The notes under the pieces were generated by a model that saw nothing but the letters and a program-made list of their open reading frames with translations, was not told the origin of the DNA and made no database searches. From contig KV419403.1 in assembly GCA_001630475.1 (NCBI GenBank), positions 536,009-600,008 on the forward strand: a DNA stretch of 64,000 bases, in the 5' to 3' direction. Source of the DNA: Sistotremastrum niveocremeum HHB9708 (taxonomy: Eukaryota; Basidiomycota; Agaricomycetes; Sistotremastrales; Sistotremastraceae). Every line of letters starts with the position of its first letter. Positions within the stretch are counted from its first letter, which is position 1. The position numbers and the translations under genes are program-made. Shown piece after piece: positions 34,415 through 47,453 of this stretch.

Positions 34415-37400
34415 GCTATAGTGTTACCATCATGAGCTCATGAGTTCTGACCACAGACCGTTCAAACACTGCCACAGCACAGATTGCTCCGCTGAGTCCG
34501 CTCCCGGCCGGAATCCTTCCGTAGTCACGCTTTCAAATCTCTCTTGTGCCCAGTAGTGACAGAGAATCAAGGGTATATCGCTGACTCAATGAACTGTCTA
34601 CATTGAACTCTTTAATACCCGTCAAGAGATTACTGTGGCAGACGATCCGTTGGCTAAAAGAAAATACAGTATTACTTTCCACTTGAATCGGCTTGATGGC
34701 AGTCCCCTAAACGTATGCCAGACGGCGCATCATATAATTCGTTGGCCGATTTCTGGAAATAAGGTGTAGAGGCTACAGTAGAGCGACCCTTGGAGCGACC
34801 TTGAGGGTTGAGAAGGGCATATACCTGAAAATACGTAACCTTCGGGAATAGCGATGTTGTTGTTTCAGTTTCAAGGGTGGAAAGCATTGGGATCGGGCCT
34901 GATTGCGGGGAATGGAACAAAGACTGGAGATCAAGTCAGAAGCATGTTGGGGATGGTGTCAGACCCGAAGATAGAGTTGAGTGAATGAGGTCCGCGTACC
35001 CGTCTCGTTCCAGATTCCCGCGGAAACCATAAATCGGCCATTTGTCACAGGGATCACGGTCATATCGGCGATACGTCGCACTCATCATGAGTTCATGAGC
35101 TCATGATATGATCCATCCTGGGCTGCGCCGTCGCAACATCGTATCATGAGCTCATCCTGTCACTTGGCTATCAACCTATCATGAGCTCATGAGAAGAACT
35201 TTTCGTTCTCACTTCGAGTCATCTGTTGAGCAAAGTCTGTCGGACCGCTCTGCCATGTGCACAGCTTCAAGTTGATGCACGGTCATGGATAGCATGCTGT
35301 ATCACAGTACATTCGAGAAACTAAGTGAGAACTCGAAGTTCATCTTCATACCATTGCTATAGAGTCTCCGTGTGTTTTCTCCGGGTGGACCAAGTGTATG
35401 CTATCAGTGACTGTGGCGCCGGCGCCCTGCCTCCGCCCTTGATCATTTGATCATCAATGATCTCGAGGCACGCACCGAGGTATGTGAGATTGAAAAGAGC
35501 TCAGGATGTTTGGAGACTGACAGATCTTTAGTATGCCGTCGTTTGCCGCAGTCCTCTGCGCATTCGAGCCTGAACTTCTTCTCGGCCACTGTGTTTCGGA
35601 TTTTCGATTACGCCGTTATACTCATAAAGTCGTCAACCATGTCTTGCTGCTGCCTTGGTTCCATCGATAGGTGATGTCATAGTCTCACTTAACATCTTGA
35701 GGTACGTCTTTCCCCGAATCTAGTTCGTTCAGAATTTTCTATCTTTGCTTTGCAGATCGCCTGTAATGCCTCAAGCAACGTGCTCCCGTTCTACGAACTT
35801 CTACCGTCACTGTTCTCTCCGTCAAAGGAAGGGAAATCTTCATAAGATGGACTTGATGATGAGTTGTTCTTTTCCGTCATCTGTGCAAAGAAACCAAGCG
35901 GCTCCATCGGCACGACGAGACTTTAGACTACCAGAAGTGAATCTTATTTTAGGCAAAACCGGGGACGTAATATGGCTGTTAACCGAATATTCTTCCATAT
36001 GTCCGCAGTCATGAAGGCTAGTTTTCTTAAGTTCCTAGGACCGGGCCCTCGCAGCTCAAAATATTGCGTAGTCCGCCATGGAACTTTACCGAGTGACAGC
36101 ATGAGCTCTTCCTTGGATTGATTGAGAATGCTTCCGACGCTCGTACCTGGGCGAAGTCGGGAATTTCCACACTCCGGCAGGGGTGGACGAAGGAGCGTCG
36201 AGATCTCAGGTAACAAAGGTGGCACCATGAGAGTACGCACGCGCTCAGGCAGACGACGGTAAGCAAAAAGGCCGAGTGAATACGGCTTAGGCAGGCTCCG
36301 GTTGATCATACATCATCTTGCCATGACATCCGCACTGCAGCACTTTAATCGACCATCCTCCCCTCCTGGTGGTCGGCGCAGCAACGGCATGCATAGGCTC
36401 GGTTGTATTGCCTTTTTCGAACCTTGGACACACTTTTGCGCGCGCCTATGCCCGGAAGCCAATAGCTTCAAGCTTCAAGTTCGGGATATGCCAGCTGCCC
36501 ACGGCAACTTTGAGGAAGGCAGGCGCAAAGGTTACAGAGAGATGCTGTACAGAGCGTCATGAGCGACTACTGAGTTTTGTTATAAAAGCCCGCTTCCCCT
36601 CAGGCCCATCCACCTCCATTGTGTCGATCCACCATGAAAACAGTCAACATCGTAGACCAGAAGATGTCACTCAAGTCCCTCAGACGCGATAGTCGCGAAG
36701 CCGGCGACGACGCCAGCAATCCTCGGACCACCGGTAGAGTCACCTTCCACCATAAGTTTTCATCAACTCAATGAAGCTTTCTTAGACCCTCTTGGTCCGT
36801 TCACTGTCTGTAAGTTAGCGTCATATCGTCTGGTGTCATTCTCTCGTTCGCTTATCCATCTCACAAGGCGCTTCCACAGCCTCTTTGGATGAGTATCTAC
36901 CTCGTCGAGCAGCCACTGGCCCTCAATTTGGAAACGCTCGTCATAGGATGAGGGATGAATTATCTGGTCAGTCAAGATGAGCACATTCGAGACAACTTGC
37001 TGAAAGAAACAAGATCTCGCTTCCACCCCGCTCACTTGCAACTTTGAAGGTCGCGCGGCTGCATACGAGGTGGACCTCAGGTCTGATTCCAATCAATTGA
37101 TGCCAGGCTCTGGGATACTCGGTTCGTTTATTGCCTCTCAAAGGTCTTCTGCGATTCTTTTGGTTGAAATATTGTCCTAGATGTGGAAAGCTTCAGCAAT
37201 TGTATCGATGCTCAAGGCCAAAGTCAAGGCGGATCTGAAGGTGAGCGCAACATTCTTCTGGTCAAGGTTCCTGTGCTTAATTTTGGCTTTCGTAGATGGC
37301 GATGTTGATCCACATGACGCAGAGGATCTCACCCCTGTGGCGGCACACAACATCGGCAACTTCCAGAGCGCTACTCAAGAATCATCCTCCCAAGCTCGGC

Positions 37401-38203
37401 TTGAAGGACCCATACAGGCAAACATAGGACCTCATCGGTACAGGGTTTCCCGAGTGCTTGATGACATGCCCACTGACATCAATGGGACGCTAGACAACGC
37501 CCTTCTGCTCGGGTCACGGCCTCGGACCCATATTATGTCCCGGACAACAATCGTAATGCCGCTGCGCGTTATCGGGGAAGCGTGAAAAAGGGTTTTCACA
37601 GTCTCAAACGGTCTCTTATTGAACGAGGAACTCTTCCTGAGAGCCAAGCTGACTCCTTTAGCAGAGGTCAGATCTTGGAACTGGCGGCCTTGACGCTCTG
37701 TCCGCCTCGAGATATTTGTTGATCTTTCTGGTAATGGGACGTCTAAGCGACGAGCATCCGCCTGTTCAATTTGAGGTTCTCAATCTGCCATATTTCCGCC
37801 CACGCTTTGCATTCCCTATTTATACCCATCATATTTCTTATTTTCGTTCTGTTTCTGCTAAAATATTAGTACTAGTGTCAGCTAGGATACCTTTCCCCCA
37901 GAGATTGAGGGTTTTAATGGTCCTTTCGTAATATACTGGTAATTTCTTGGTCTCAACATTGTCTGAGCGCCTAAGAGGTACAGTACTGGCGAGTCAGTAC
38001 AGTATCCACACAATCATCACCAACTCAAGTGGCAACAGTGTACGCTCCTTCGGCTTTCATATACGTGTATGATAATTAAAATAAAACTACTTACTCAGTG
38101 TCGACTATACTAGTATCGTAAGTTGGCGCAACAAACGCTTTCCGAAGTCCGACTTCGGACATCTGCAGGTTGAGGAACTTTTATTTTCCAGTTCTGTCTG
38201 ACC
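34415..38203. other. Long unassigned region with a palindrome cluster
   Basis: About 3.8 kb with no supportable gene. Short open frames exist on both strands (for example minus 37092-36763 and plus 37181-37585), but none shows a known domain. A set of TCATGAGCTCATGA palindromes occurs at 34430-35192. A perfect 9-nt inverted repeat with a one-base centre lies at 38141-38159, upstream of cytidine deaminase. Confidence 0.4.
34430..35192. repeat. Cluster of TCATGAGCTCATGA palindromes
   Basis: Full or nearly full palindromic copies lie at 34430-34443, 35093-35106, 35143-35155 and 35179-35192. A half-copy variant, TCATCATGAGT, precedes the second. Each contains ATGAGCTCAT at its core. No gene model spans them. 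Confidence 0.75.
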
Positions 38204-38805
<602 letters not shown>

Positions 38806-39134
38806 TCGATGATACTGTATTCCGGTAATCAAATTTTCTCAGTCCGCTCGATCATGCTGATAACTGCTATCAAGTATCAATATTGGCACCAATAGAAGTG
38901 CTTTCGAGATGTTCTTTGAACGATCTTTCGATATCAGCGAGAAGGACTCTCTCCAGCCTCCGCTTGGTCGACTTCTGAGCATGTCACCTGTACTTCCAGA
39001 GTACGAAATATATGATTGGATACAGCAATGAGAAAGATCCTTGGAAAGATCAGAAAGATGAATACAAACACAATTATGAGTACGGTACAATCTATAATAC
39101 AAATACCAGATCAAATCCATCTCCGTGATTTTCT
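38806..39134. other. Convergent 3' spacer
   Basis: Shared 3' region of cytidine deaminase (+) and the HUA1-like gene (-). AT-rich; no gene. Confidence 0.5.
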
Positions 39135-40564
39135 TCACATCAATCGACCAACACCATTACAAGCCGGACAAGTCTCCTCATCGAAAATAAGGAAAGAAAC
39201 CAAGCCTGAGCCATTACACCTGTATGCATCCTCATCAATCCGCATAAAGGGCGATTTGAAAGGAAACATACCTCCAACAAAGTGTCCCTCCAATCCTAGG
39301 ATCTCCAGGTTGAACAACCAACGCACCCGGCGGCGGCCGATTCGTATACGCAACAGGCGGACTCGAAGGCCCAAACATCCCTCTCGACCCCGGCGATAAA
39401 AGTGATGGCTGGGATTGCCACGGTGCAGCTCCCATCCCCATCGGTGAAGGCACAGGTGGAGGTGGTGCATAAGAAGCAGAGGATGATAGAGGAGGGGGAG
39501 CGCGGAATGTTGGGAGGGGACGTTGAAAGTTTGATCGGGCGTCACGATCTGAGGGGTTCCAGGGTGCGTAGAGGAGTGCGCCTTCGTAGGGTTTTGAATA
39601 TCTGTCCCAGCATTTTGAACAGGGGTGTGTGGGATCGAAGGATTTGTAGCCGGTATTGTTACCTGTGGCATACGTCTCTTAGCATCCGTGTTTTATGGTT
39701 CAGGGAAGGATGTTATGACGAACATTTGTGGCATGTGTAGCCTGCGGGGTATACGAGGACTTTCCCATTTCGTAAGAGAGGATGTCCAGGTTGTGGGTTC
39801 GTGGTAGGCCGTCCATCGTTTTGATCATTCGTAGCTCTAGATGATGATGAAGGAGAGCTCTCTGCGGGCCGACTCGGCGGCAGACCAGGCGGCGGTGCAT
39901 AGATCGGATTGGGTGATGAACTGCTAGCGGGTAAAGGAGCACCAGGAGGAGGGGCGTATAGTGATGAAGAGGTGGCGGAGAGTGGTCTTTGAGAGTTGGA
40001 TGTTGAAGGACGGCCAGGGGGTGGTAAGTAACCCGAACTCGAGCTTGAGCGAAAGCTCCCTCCCGTCCGTGAAGGATGCTGAGGTGGTGGCATTGGCTTC
40101 AAATAATGGCAGCAGTCAGTATCTTGGGCTAATTGATAAGGATGGACGATCGTGCTCACTGGAGGTGCGTATCCACTCCGTCCCGTCCCCTGCGGCGATA
40201 AATATCCCATATTCTGAGGCGGCGGCCGTGGTGGTGGTTGAAAAGGTCTCGCAGGCCCAAAATCAATCGATTGTTCGCCTTCAAATACATCCGGTCCAGG
40301 CGTATACGCAGGAGGCAACTCTTCATTCAAAGCATCTCCATCGGATTCAGGTACTTGGACAGCAGGTGGATTAGGATCCTACGATACACCTTCAGAATCA
40401 AACATCCAACAGCAATAGAGAAAACATACACATACTTGAGTACGAAACGATGGTGCAGCAGTCGATGCATTCGACATCCCAGTACTCTGCGGGCTCAAAT
40501 GCGATTGACCCCGATTAGGAGGATTGCGAAAGGGATTCGTAGAGCTCTCAGCCGCAACAGACAT
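39135..40564 (-). CDS. HUA1: HUA1-like proline-rich zinc protein
   Basis: Five exons: 40564-40436, 40378-40160, 40096-39724, 39662-39272, 39219-39135; sum 1197 nt (398 aa). It is proline/serine-rich throughout, with PPAYTPGPDVFEGEQ. A first zinc-ribbon-like pair is CHKCNNTGYKSFDPTHPCSKC. At the C-terminus comes RPPPGALVVQPGDPRIGG, then CWRCNGSG and CPACNGVGR. This CxxCxGxG pair resembles half of the type I DnaJ zinc finger, as described for yeast Hua1. Yeast Hua1 is a cytoplasmic protein linked to actin-patch and ubiquitin-ligase partners, probably through its proline motifs. The last exon is 85 nt, the same as in two other genes of the window. Confidence 0.8.
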
Positions 40565-42565
40565 TTTATGAAACCGAGATGGTTCAGAAGAAAGAGTCGT
40601 GAGATGTCTTCAGGCGTTGTCCTGGATATATAAGCTCTGCCCGTCGCTGTGCTCGGCGTCGGTGTCGGCAATTATTCTTGTCGCGGCAAAGATGCATCCG
40701 GGCTGCGGGGTGCAGAGCACGGGCTTACTATATTTGGCAATACCGACGATCTCGGAAGTAATAACACAGCCACTGGGCCTTTGAGTTTGTCATCTTCGAT
40801 GACTCACCTACAGCAGCGTAATTTCCGACGTTGTTTATTCCTCAGTCTGTGGTTGAAGTTAGATGGAGGGCATTTGGTTCATATAATCGCATAGGGAGGC
40901 CCTCTTTTGCTGAATCCGTGAGTTTGATGTACGAGTCATCGGTCGCTTTTCGATTTTGACTTCTTTGATCCGCAGAAATGCGTCATGCCTGGACCGTACG
41001 ACGGTGAATTTACTTCCCGGATCAATCGTATTTTATCGCTCGGACGCGAGACAGATGTCGGGGGAAATGGTTCTACAGATAGATCCGCCTTCGTGATCAT
41101 GCAGTATCGTTGAGCGGTCGAAATCCTGAAAATCGGCCGGCTCGATTGAAGATATCAGAGGGGTTGGCAGGTCGAGAAACATTGAATCAGTGCAGTCTTG
41201 TATACCGTAAAAGGGCCAGAACGATCGTCTGGATCCAGTAATAGAGGGCGAGTACATAGATAAACGTTTGTATCCTTTTTGGGATAGCTGAAAGACAGAC
41301 CCAGACAACGCTTATCTTCGTACCGTCGAGTTAGGCGCTCCATGAAAGGGTAGAACAGGGCCCGAAGCTTGGCCTACGTAGTGGCTAGCTGACGAGTCAG
41401 TATGAGAGGCGATGGTAAGTGCCGATAGTACAGTCAAGTTCTAGATCCTCCAAAGCACATTGTTGAGCGTCCGCAGAGTCAGTGGATTCAGCTTATAGAG
41501 ATGTATGAGAACATCGAGCTGCAATTACGTTGAGCGTCGAAGGCGTATAAACAAGCTGTCTTCGGACCATCGTCGAAATGCGGGGGCTGTCAAGGTCTTT
41601 GGCGTCTAGGATCCGATCGACGTGATATGATAGTGTGGGCTGGACTTTTTGATAGAGCATAGAGACGCATGGAATACTGTAAAGTAGACAGGACGTGAGA
41701 GGCCGAGGTTTTGGATTAGCCAGTGCTCCCAATGAGGGCAGGACCATATAGCGGACTCAAGTCGTTTTTGACCGGCGAAATCCACACATAGACCTTTCCA
41801 GTGGGCCCCCAGGACTGATCTGCTTAAGGTAGCAGCAAAACTGGGCGAGGCAATGAGAAGCATGTCGTTTCAACTTGTTGACAGACCAAAAAATGTCCCG
41901 GTCCGCTTCGCGTTTCTACAGGATCGAGAAAATATTGAAGCCGCTCGGAACTTGGAACACGTTGTCTTTATCAACATAAGTGTATCGCTATATCCTCAAA
42001 GATAAATTATTCGGAGATTTGAGGAGCTTTTGAGGGTGGCCACCTGCGATTCGGGGCTGAACGGGAAGTCGAGATACCATAAAGAGTGATTGAAGGGGAG
42101 ATACAAGGTTCGCGGCATCATTCGGCTAGGTTTATATAGGCCGAGAGGCAAGCTCATTGGCAGGAGAAACTCTCCAGGTTCGGAAAATGTCAGAGCTCCA
42201 GTGACAGCGACAGCGGCAAATATCCGACAGATTGGCGCGTCGAATCGGAGTTTGAAACCCTGTCACGCACTTAGCGGGCTCTGCTTCCGAGATCTCTTCT
42301 GCCAAAACGTAGATACCGAGCTCGGCAGTGTTCTGATGGGCGCACATGGATTACTTATTTTGGCGAATATTGATGTGAATTTAGTTTAGCGAAGATCGGG
42401 GGGCTCGATTTGCACGGCTCCTGTGTCTCGGAGTTTACCGGCGCTCCCTCTCGTGCGAGACGGCCCAGGGGAATATGGTCAGACGTTCCCTCTGTGTTCT
42501 GCAAGACTCGCTGCGTTGAGCAGCCACTCAAGCCTCCGCCATCGTCCACGATTAGCGTGCACCAA
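40565..42565. other. Unassigned region
   Basis: Promoter of the HUA1-like gene and about 1.8 kb without a supported gene. Several overlapping minus frames (41863-41033) give protein-like stretches in different frames, but no consistent spliced product or domain. Could hide a fast-evolving gene. Confidence 0.4.
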
Positions 42566-43926
42566 ATGGCCCCGGACTCGGCTCGCGACGAGCTGCTAGG
42601 CACACTCTTATCCATGGGAGTGGAATGCCTCGGCAACACCAAAGTTAGCGACGCTGAGCTCAGCGATCGACTTAGTAAAGCACTCGACTGCTCTCAGCTG
42701 CTCTCTCCCTCATCCGTATCGGGCTCTTCTTTATTAAATCTCGATCCTGCATCGTTGTCGCCCTGGGATGACCAACCTCTCCGGAAAAAATTGGGTCCAG
42801 AAACCCCGCAGGAGTCCCTCGAGAGCCTCTGCCGCAGCCCTGGGCCTTGTCAATATGAAGATGCTTTCAAAACCCTGCGCGAGACAATTGCATTCATGAG
42901 TGACGTATGGGAAAGCGAGGCCAAGATGGTGGTTGTCGAAGACGAAGCCAAGTCGGCTCAGATTGTTATTCGAGTGAGTCATCAAGCCGCTTCGCCTTCA
43001 GAAGATCTGACGCAAACGACGATCAGGTCCACGATGTCGTCAAGCTAAACAGTAATACTCCCGTGGTCGTCGTCTTATATAAGCACGTACTCTTAGACCA
43101 GGATACACCGGCAGGACAGGAAAGATCAGACCACGAAATCGTATCGGCGCTTATTTCGAAGCAGTCTTCACTGCGCTACCGAGCGTCTCTGCAGGAGCAG
43201 CGTTTGCTGCTTCGACTTCTGGATCTTAATTCTCCGAGGCTTTCGCCTTCATATCGACCGAGACGACGAGCTTGCGAAGGACATCACGAACGATCCTTCC
43301 TGCTTCCTCTGCACCCCCTATCTATAGGGGACGTGAACCACTTGAGTCGAGAGCCTGGATGTCCTCGTTGCGGTGATCGCAATGCGAAAACGTGCACGTT
43401 CTGTGACTATGGCCAATATTGCTCACCAGGTGCGATAGAACCATCTCACTGTGTAGTCCGTTCTAACGAAATTTCAGTTTGTCAAAGCGGAGAGAAAGCG
43501 CCACATAAACTATTCTGCAGACCTGTGGCTTTCGGGACATGGCAGATCTTCACTTTCCATCAACTCCCAGTCCTAGGTCTTTCCTACCTCAGCGTCTCAG
43601 CCTTGACAGCAATCGACGACGAAGCAATCCCCTTCGACGATTACTTCAAACCCACAACCCAAGAGCCTCCCTCAAATATCTACTCCGATCGTCCATTCAT
43701 GGCACGCATCGAAGGAAACTCAGTTTCCGTCCGTGTCTACGATCGACTCATCACATGCGATTTTTACATGTTCAGAGATCAAGATGCGAAGAGTTACATG
43801 GATCTTTGTAAAGCGACTGGAATGGGCTGGCAAGGGATGTGGTGTTATCGATGGGTTAAAAGAGTCAGCGATTGGCAATTGGCAATTTGTGTGGACGTTT
43901 TGCCAGAGATGGATCCTTCGTGGTAG
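42566..43926 (+). CDS. MYND-type zinc finger protein 3
   Basis: Three exons: 42566-42973, 43027-43429, 43478-43926; sum 1260 nt (419 aa). The start MAPDSARDELLG is the only in-frame ATG. Splicing of the second intron joins YCSP to VCQSGEKAPHK and completes a MYND finger in the middle of the protein: CPRC, CTFC, YCSPVC and HKLFC. The N-terminal 170 residues are helical and unassigned. The C-terminal part has no catalytic motif I recognise. It is unrelated outside the finger to the tandem MYND pair at 9.9-12.9 kb, which carries its finger at the very N-terminus. Role unknown; MYND fingers mediate protein-protein contacts. Confidence 0.8.
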
Positions 43927-44649
43927 GACCCGTCTTGTATCTTTATTCCTCTTGTTATCAAATATCTTGGCTTATTTGTGTTAGTACTGTTTGATTGAAT
44001 TTGTACAAATGTGGAGCAACGATGTAATTTTCTGGATATACAAGCTCATATGATCTTATCTTTGGCTTTCAGTCAGTGCAAGGATCGGCACCCGATGTGG
44101 CCGAAAGCCGGCCGAAGCGGAAGACCTCGGCATCGGGCGCCTAACTTCGGCTGCCTCTTTCGGAAGGACGTCACGACTCAGCCAGCCTGGCCCAGCCACC
44201 GTTCACTCGAGCTTCGATTTGTCAATCATGTAAAAGCGAAACATCTGCGAGGGAAATGGTTGGATTCTCTTTTATCAGTGTGGGCTCTATCTCGCATCAT
44301 TTTTCCGAAAACCGACTGGCCGTCGAAAGCAAAACTGTTCTTCTCAGGAAGCCCGCATCATCATGCATGTTGGGGTTGGACCCAACTGGCGTCGTTTCCG
44401 GTTATAGATGTGGTAACTTGCCTTTCAATTGGTCATGGGATCACCCCACCGCCAACTTATACACGCCGTGGCGTCATACTCCAGCCTTCGTCGTCTCATG
44501 ACCAGGTCTAGTATTTTCTTCGAGCAACGAGAAAGCATCTGGCTCATCCGACGCTCTAAAAATGGCAACTAATCGTTCTAGAGTTTTCCCCTGTCCAGAT
44601 TCAATGAACGAAGCCCGTGTCAGGCCCCACTCCATCCCCGTGCCGAAGG

Positions 44650-44662
44650 TTCCAGAATGTTC
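44650..44662 (+). promoter_or_regulatory. Heat-shock element
   Basis: TTCCAGAATGTTC is a perfect three-unit nTTCnnGAAnnTTCn array, the binding site of the HSF1 trimer. It lies about 150 bp upstream of the small heat-shock ATG. A TTCGAA follows at 44673-44678. Confidence 0.85.
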
Positions 44663-44704
44663 GCCGACCGTATTCGAACATCCAATTCCATCCTGCTTCA
44701 AACA

Positions 44705-44713
44705 ATATATAAA
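44705..44713 (+). promoter_or_regulatory. TATA box of the small heat-shock gene
   Basis: TATATAAAG lies 97 bp upstream of the ATG and about 50 bp after the heat-shock element, the usual arrangement for inducible fungal promoters. Confidence 0.75.
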
Positions 44714-44801
44714 GACCAATCTTAGGTCGTCAAGCTCGTCAGAGAAAACATCAGACATCTCTTACACAGTCTTTTCACACTTCAACACTTCCACTTAAAA
44801 C

Positions 44802-45380
44802 ATGTCTCAGTGGTTCTACACCCCTTTCAGCGTCGAAGACTTCAACGAACTTTTCGACGAAGCCTTCGACAACCGTCATCAATCTTCCGCGGGTGGGCGC
44901 GCAGTCTCCCGACCCAATAGGCAGCGCGAACTTAGCACTCGATTCAACCCAAGGTAAGTTCCGCTCATTCCATAAACAGGCAACGAATATTAAATACGAA
45001 ATAGATTGGATCTCCACGAGAACGCGGAAAAGAACATCGTCACAGCCACATTCGAACTCCCCGGCTTGAAGAAGTCAGACGTGAACATCGACGTTCACGA
45101 TAATCGTCTGACAGTCTCCGGAGAGAATACCGTCTCGAGTGAACATACTCAAGACGGGTACGCTGTGCGCGAGAGACGCTTCGGAAAATTCAGCCGGTCT
45201 ATTCTTCTTCCTCGCGGTGTTCAGGTAAGCATTCTAGTGTAATAATTAGTCACCTTCGTGCTACTGACTGAATCTGCGCAGCCCAATCAGATTAACGCGA
45301 AGATGGAGGACGGTGTTTTGACCGTTACTTTCCCTAGGGCTGGGCCCGAACAGGAGCCCTCCAAAATCAACATTGCTTAA
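44802..45380 (+). CDS. Small heat-shock protein (Hsp20/alpha-crystallin)
   Basis: Three exons: 44802-44953, 45005-45224, 45282-45380; sum 471 nt (156 aa). Start MSQWFYTPFSVEDFNELFDEAF. The alpha-crystallin domain runs from ATFELPGLKKSDVNIDVHDN through RLTVSGE, FGKFSRSILLPRGV and GVLTVTFPRAG. The C-terminal INI tripeptide (SKINIA) is the IxI anchor that docks between subunits of the oligomer. It would be an ATP-independent cytosolic holdase. The promoter carries a perfect heat-shock element and a TATA box. It is convergent with the orphan gene at 45833. Confidence 0.95.
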
Positions 45381-45832
45381 GGCTGCAAAAATTTCACTAT
45401 CCGTTCCCTCCTTTCATTGAGCTAACAAATGTATATGCTTTCCATGGCTATTGATGTAGTATAATAAATGCAATCTTTTGTTCTTCGTTAAATCTTTTGT
45501 TCGGTCCCTTCCGTGTGGAAAATCGAGACATACGAAGCCTCCCGGTTCCCAAGCGGATAGTGGCGCGGTCGCAGACGAAGCGTACGGAATAATGAGGAAA
45601 AGCTGAAATAACATTGAACGGACGTTTACGGAAAACAAAAATACACAAGAGAACAACAAGTCGATGTGAACTTTGAAGGACAGAATTCCAAAGGAACAGC
45701 GTGAGGTCTACAATTAAGGACGTGTGGTATAGGAACGGGATGAAAGTAGCATGAATGGCTGCGAATGAAAGCGGCGAGAGTAAAAGTTGAGACGGAAACG
45801 AGACCAATGGGGAGAAAATAAGCCATCAAGAA
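45381..45832. other. Convergent 3' spacer
   Basis: Shared 3' region of the small heat-shock gene (+) and the orphan gene (-). No gene seen. Confidence 0.5.
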
Positions 45833-46644
45833 TCAAGATCGACGAGCTCGTTTGGCTTGACCTTGTTCAGCTGCTTCTTCCTGCTCTCGGCGCTTTCTTT
45901 TATTCCAAGCGCTGTCGATATAAGAGTCCCATCCTCTAGATTCCGCATACTCTACCCACTCATCATGCGCCTTCTGCGCCTTCTCCTTCGAGTCGCGTAA
46001 AGGAGCGTCTTCCTCGAGCATCACTGTCTTCTTCTCATCGACCGTCATAAGAAACCATGCTTCATGTTTCCTTTCGAAAGAGCTGTACACTCTGATAATA
46101 TGGTCCAGAAAGACTTCACTGGCGTCGTCGAAATTACGCTCGGTATCGGTACGTTCGCGAATGGGTGCAGGAGGGAGGATATCTTTCAAAAGTCTAGCTG
46201 ATCGACGGAGTGGCTTTCGAGGCGTGGAGACTTTGATGACTTTCTTGGATTTGGGATCGGGAGTGGGAGGGCAGGGTGTAAGAGTGCTCTCCCGCGAGGG
46301 AATAGAGGTCGCGGGCGTCATGCGACCATCTTCCTCCAAGTCCGAGTCTAGAGTGGACCCAGAGCCGGTGGATGAAGTGGATGCCGATCTTTCATCTGAT
46401 CGGAGTAGGCCCGGGGGCGTAGCAAGTGGTTCCGCCTTAGGCTCTTCGATGACCTGCATGAAGAGGTGGGGCCAGAGTCCAGGGGCTACAAAAAAGGGAA
46501 CGTTCAAGTCAGTCAATCCAGAACCACAATGATTCAATTGTGATCTGAAATCATACCTTTCCAAGCCATCCTTGGGTGAAGAGGTGGCAAAGTACAGCCC
46601 GGTCTAAGGACGAAGTTTGCGTACGGCATAACAAAGGGGGGCAT
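45833..46644 (-). CDS. Hypothetical nuclear-type protein
   Basis: Two exons, 46644-46557 and 46485-45833; sum 741 nt (246 aa). The ATG gives MPPFVMPYANFVLRPGCTL. The middle is Ser/Pro/Thr-rich and acidic. The C-terminal third is helical and looks conserved: FLDHIIRVYSSFERKHEAWF, then EYAESRGWDSYIDSAWNK. It ends with two basic clusters, NKRKRRE and AKRARRS, a likely bipartite nuclear signal. I do not recognise the family; it is probably a basidiomycete-specific conserved protein. A longer single-exon reading from 46564 ignores a good GTATGA...TTGTAG intron and starts without an ATG, so the spliced form was preferred. Confidence 0.7.
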
Positions 46645-47453
46645 TGGAATCGCGAGAAGAGGGATGAAGGCCTTGTAGAGAGCTCAAGGATTGTTATATA
46701 CAGAGTTTTGAGTCGCCTTGGTTCCGAGACCTGGAAGAATAAAAACGCTTCCGAAACAAAACAAAGGTTGGTTGCCTCTTCGGGCGCTTCCGACTGCTCC
46801 TTTGTCTTGGAGGAACCAAACAGTGCCAAACAAGCCTTCTGAGTCTCCTGCCATTCGAGTCAATCATAAGAATTCAGAATTCATTCCTGCACATATCCAC
46901 ATCCTCAGAAATGGGTGGTATCATTGCTCTTGAATAGCTCAGCTTCACTCTATAAATGCTGTTTGAAACTCCAACTTCTGCATATAATTATTGCAATTAT
47001 TCGGTTTCACGAGCTTTGAAGTCGATCTTTGTCTTCTGATTTACGACTTCTCACTTGATCTACATGCCTAAGAAGCGTCAAGCTTCAAGGTTCTACACCC
47101 TATGATTGTATCTCTAACATCGCCGATGGAACTGGATTGTTTTGAAGCGGAAACAAAATGTCGGAGTTCCGACGATAGCTCCGGGTCTCGGAAACCTTGT
47201 CCACTAAAATATTCGTCGTGATCCTTCTGTCTCGCGACCCAAAACTCACTAATAAAGTCAATGATTCAGATAGCGATCAGCAGCTCGATATCATCGACGC
47301 CCTCATTCCCATGCAATTAGAACCAGCTCAAGCAATCTAGCACGACGAAGCCCCACTAATATTCGCAGTGAGACCTCCGTAGTGTCGCAACGTGAAGACC
47401 GAGAACGCGATTCACGGCTCCGGCTGCATTTGAAGCAACGAAGATGCATGGTG
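46645..47453. other. Intergenic region
   Basis: Promoter of the orphan gene and 3' flank of the truncated HUA1-like copy. Only short shadow frames; nothing recognised. Confidence 0.45.

Larger units (their letters stand above)
43927..44801. other. Intergenic region, heat-shock promoter
   Basis: 3' flank of MYND gene 3 and promoter of the small heat-shock gene. Heat-shock element and TATA box are listed separately. No gene supported. Confidence 0.55.

Noticed and set aside
34672-34870. Possible two-exon minus gene starting MLSTLETETTTSLFPK with a GTATAT...CCAG intron.
   Set aside because: Product of under 50 residues with no homologue recognised; splice signals alone are not enough.
36763-37092. 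Minus-strand frame of 109 codons with protein-like composition.
   Set aside because: No ATG-supported start or domain, overlaps other frames, and no neighbouring exons fit.
41033-41863. Series of overlapping minus frames suggestive of a spliced gene.
   Set aside because: Protein-like stretches occur in conflicting frames, and no in-phase introns join them.
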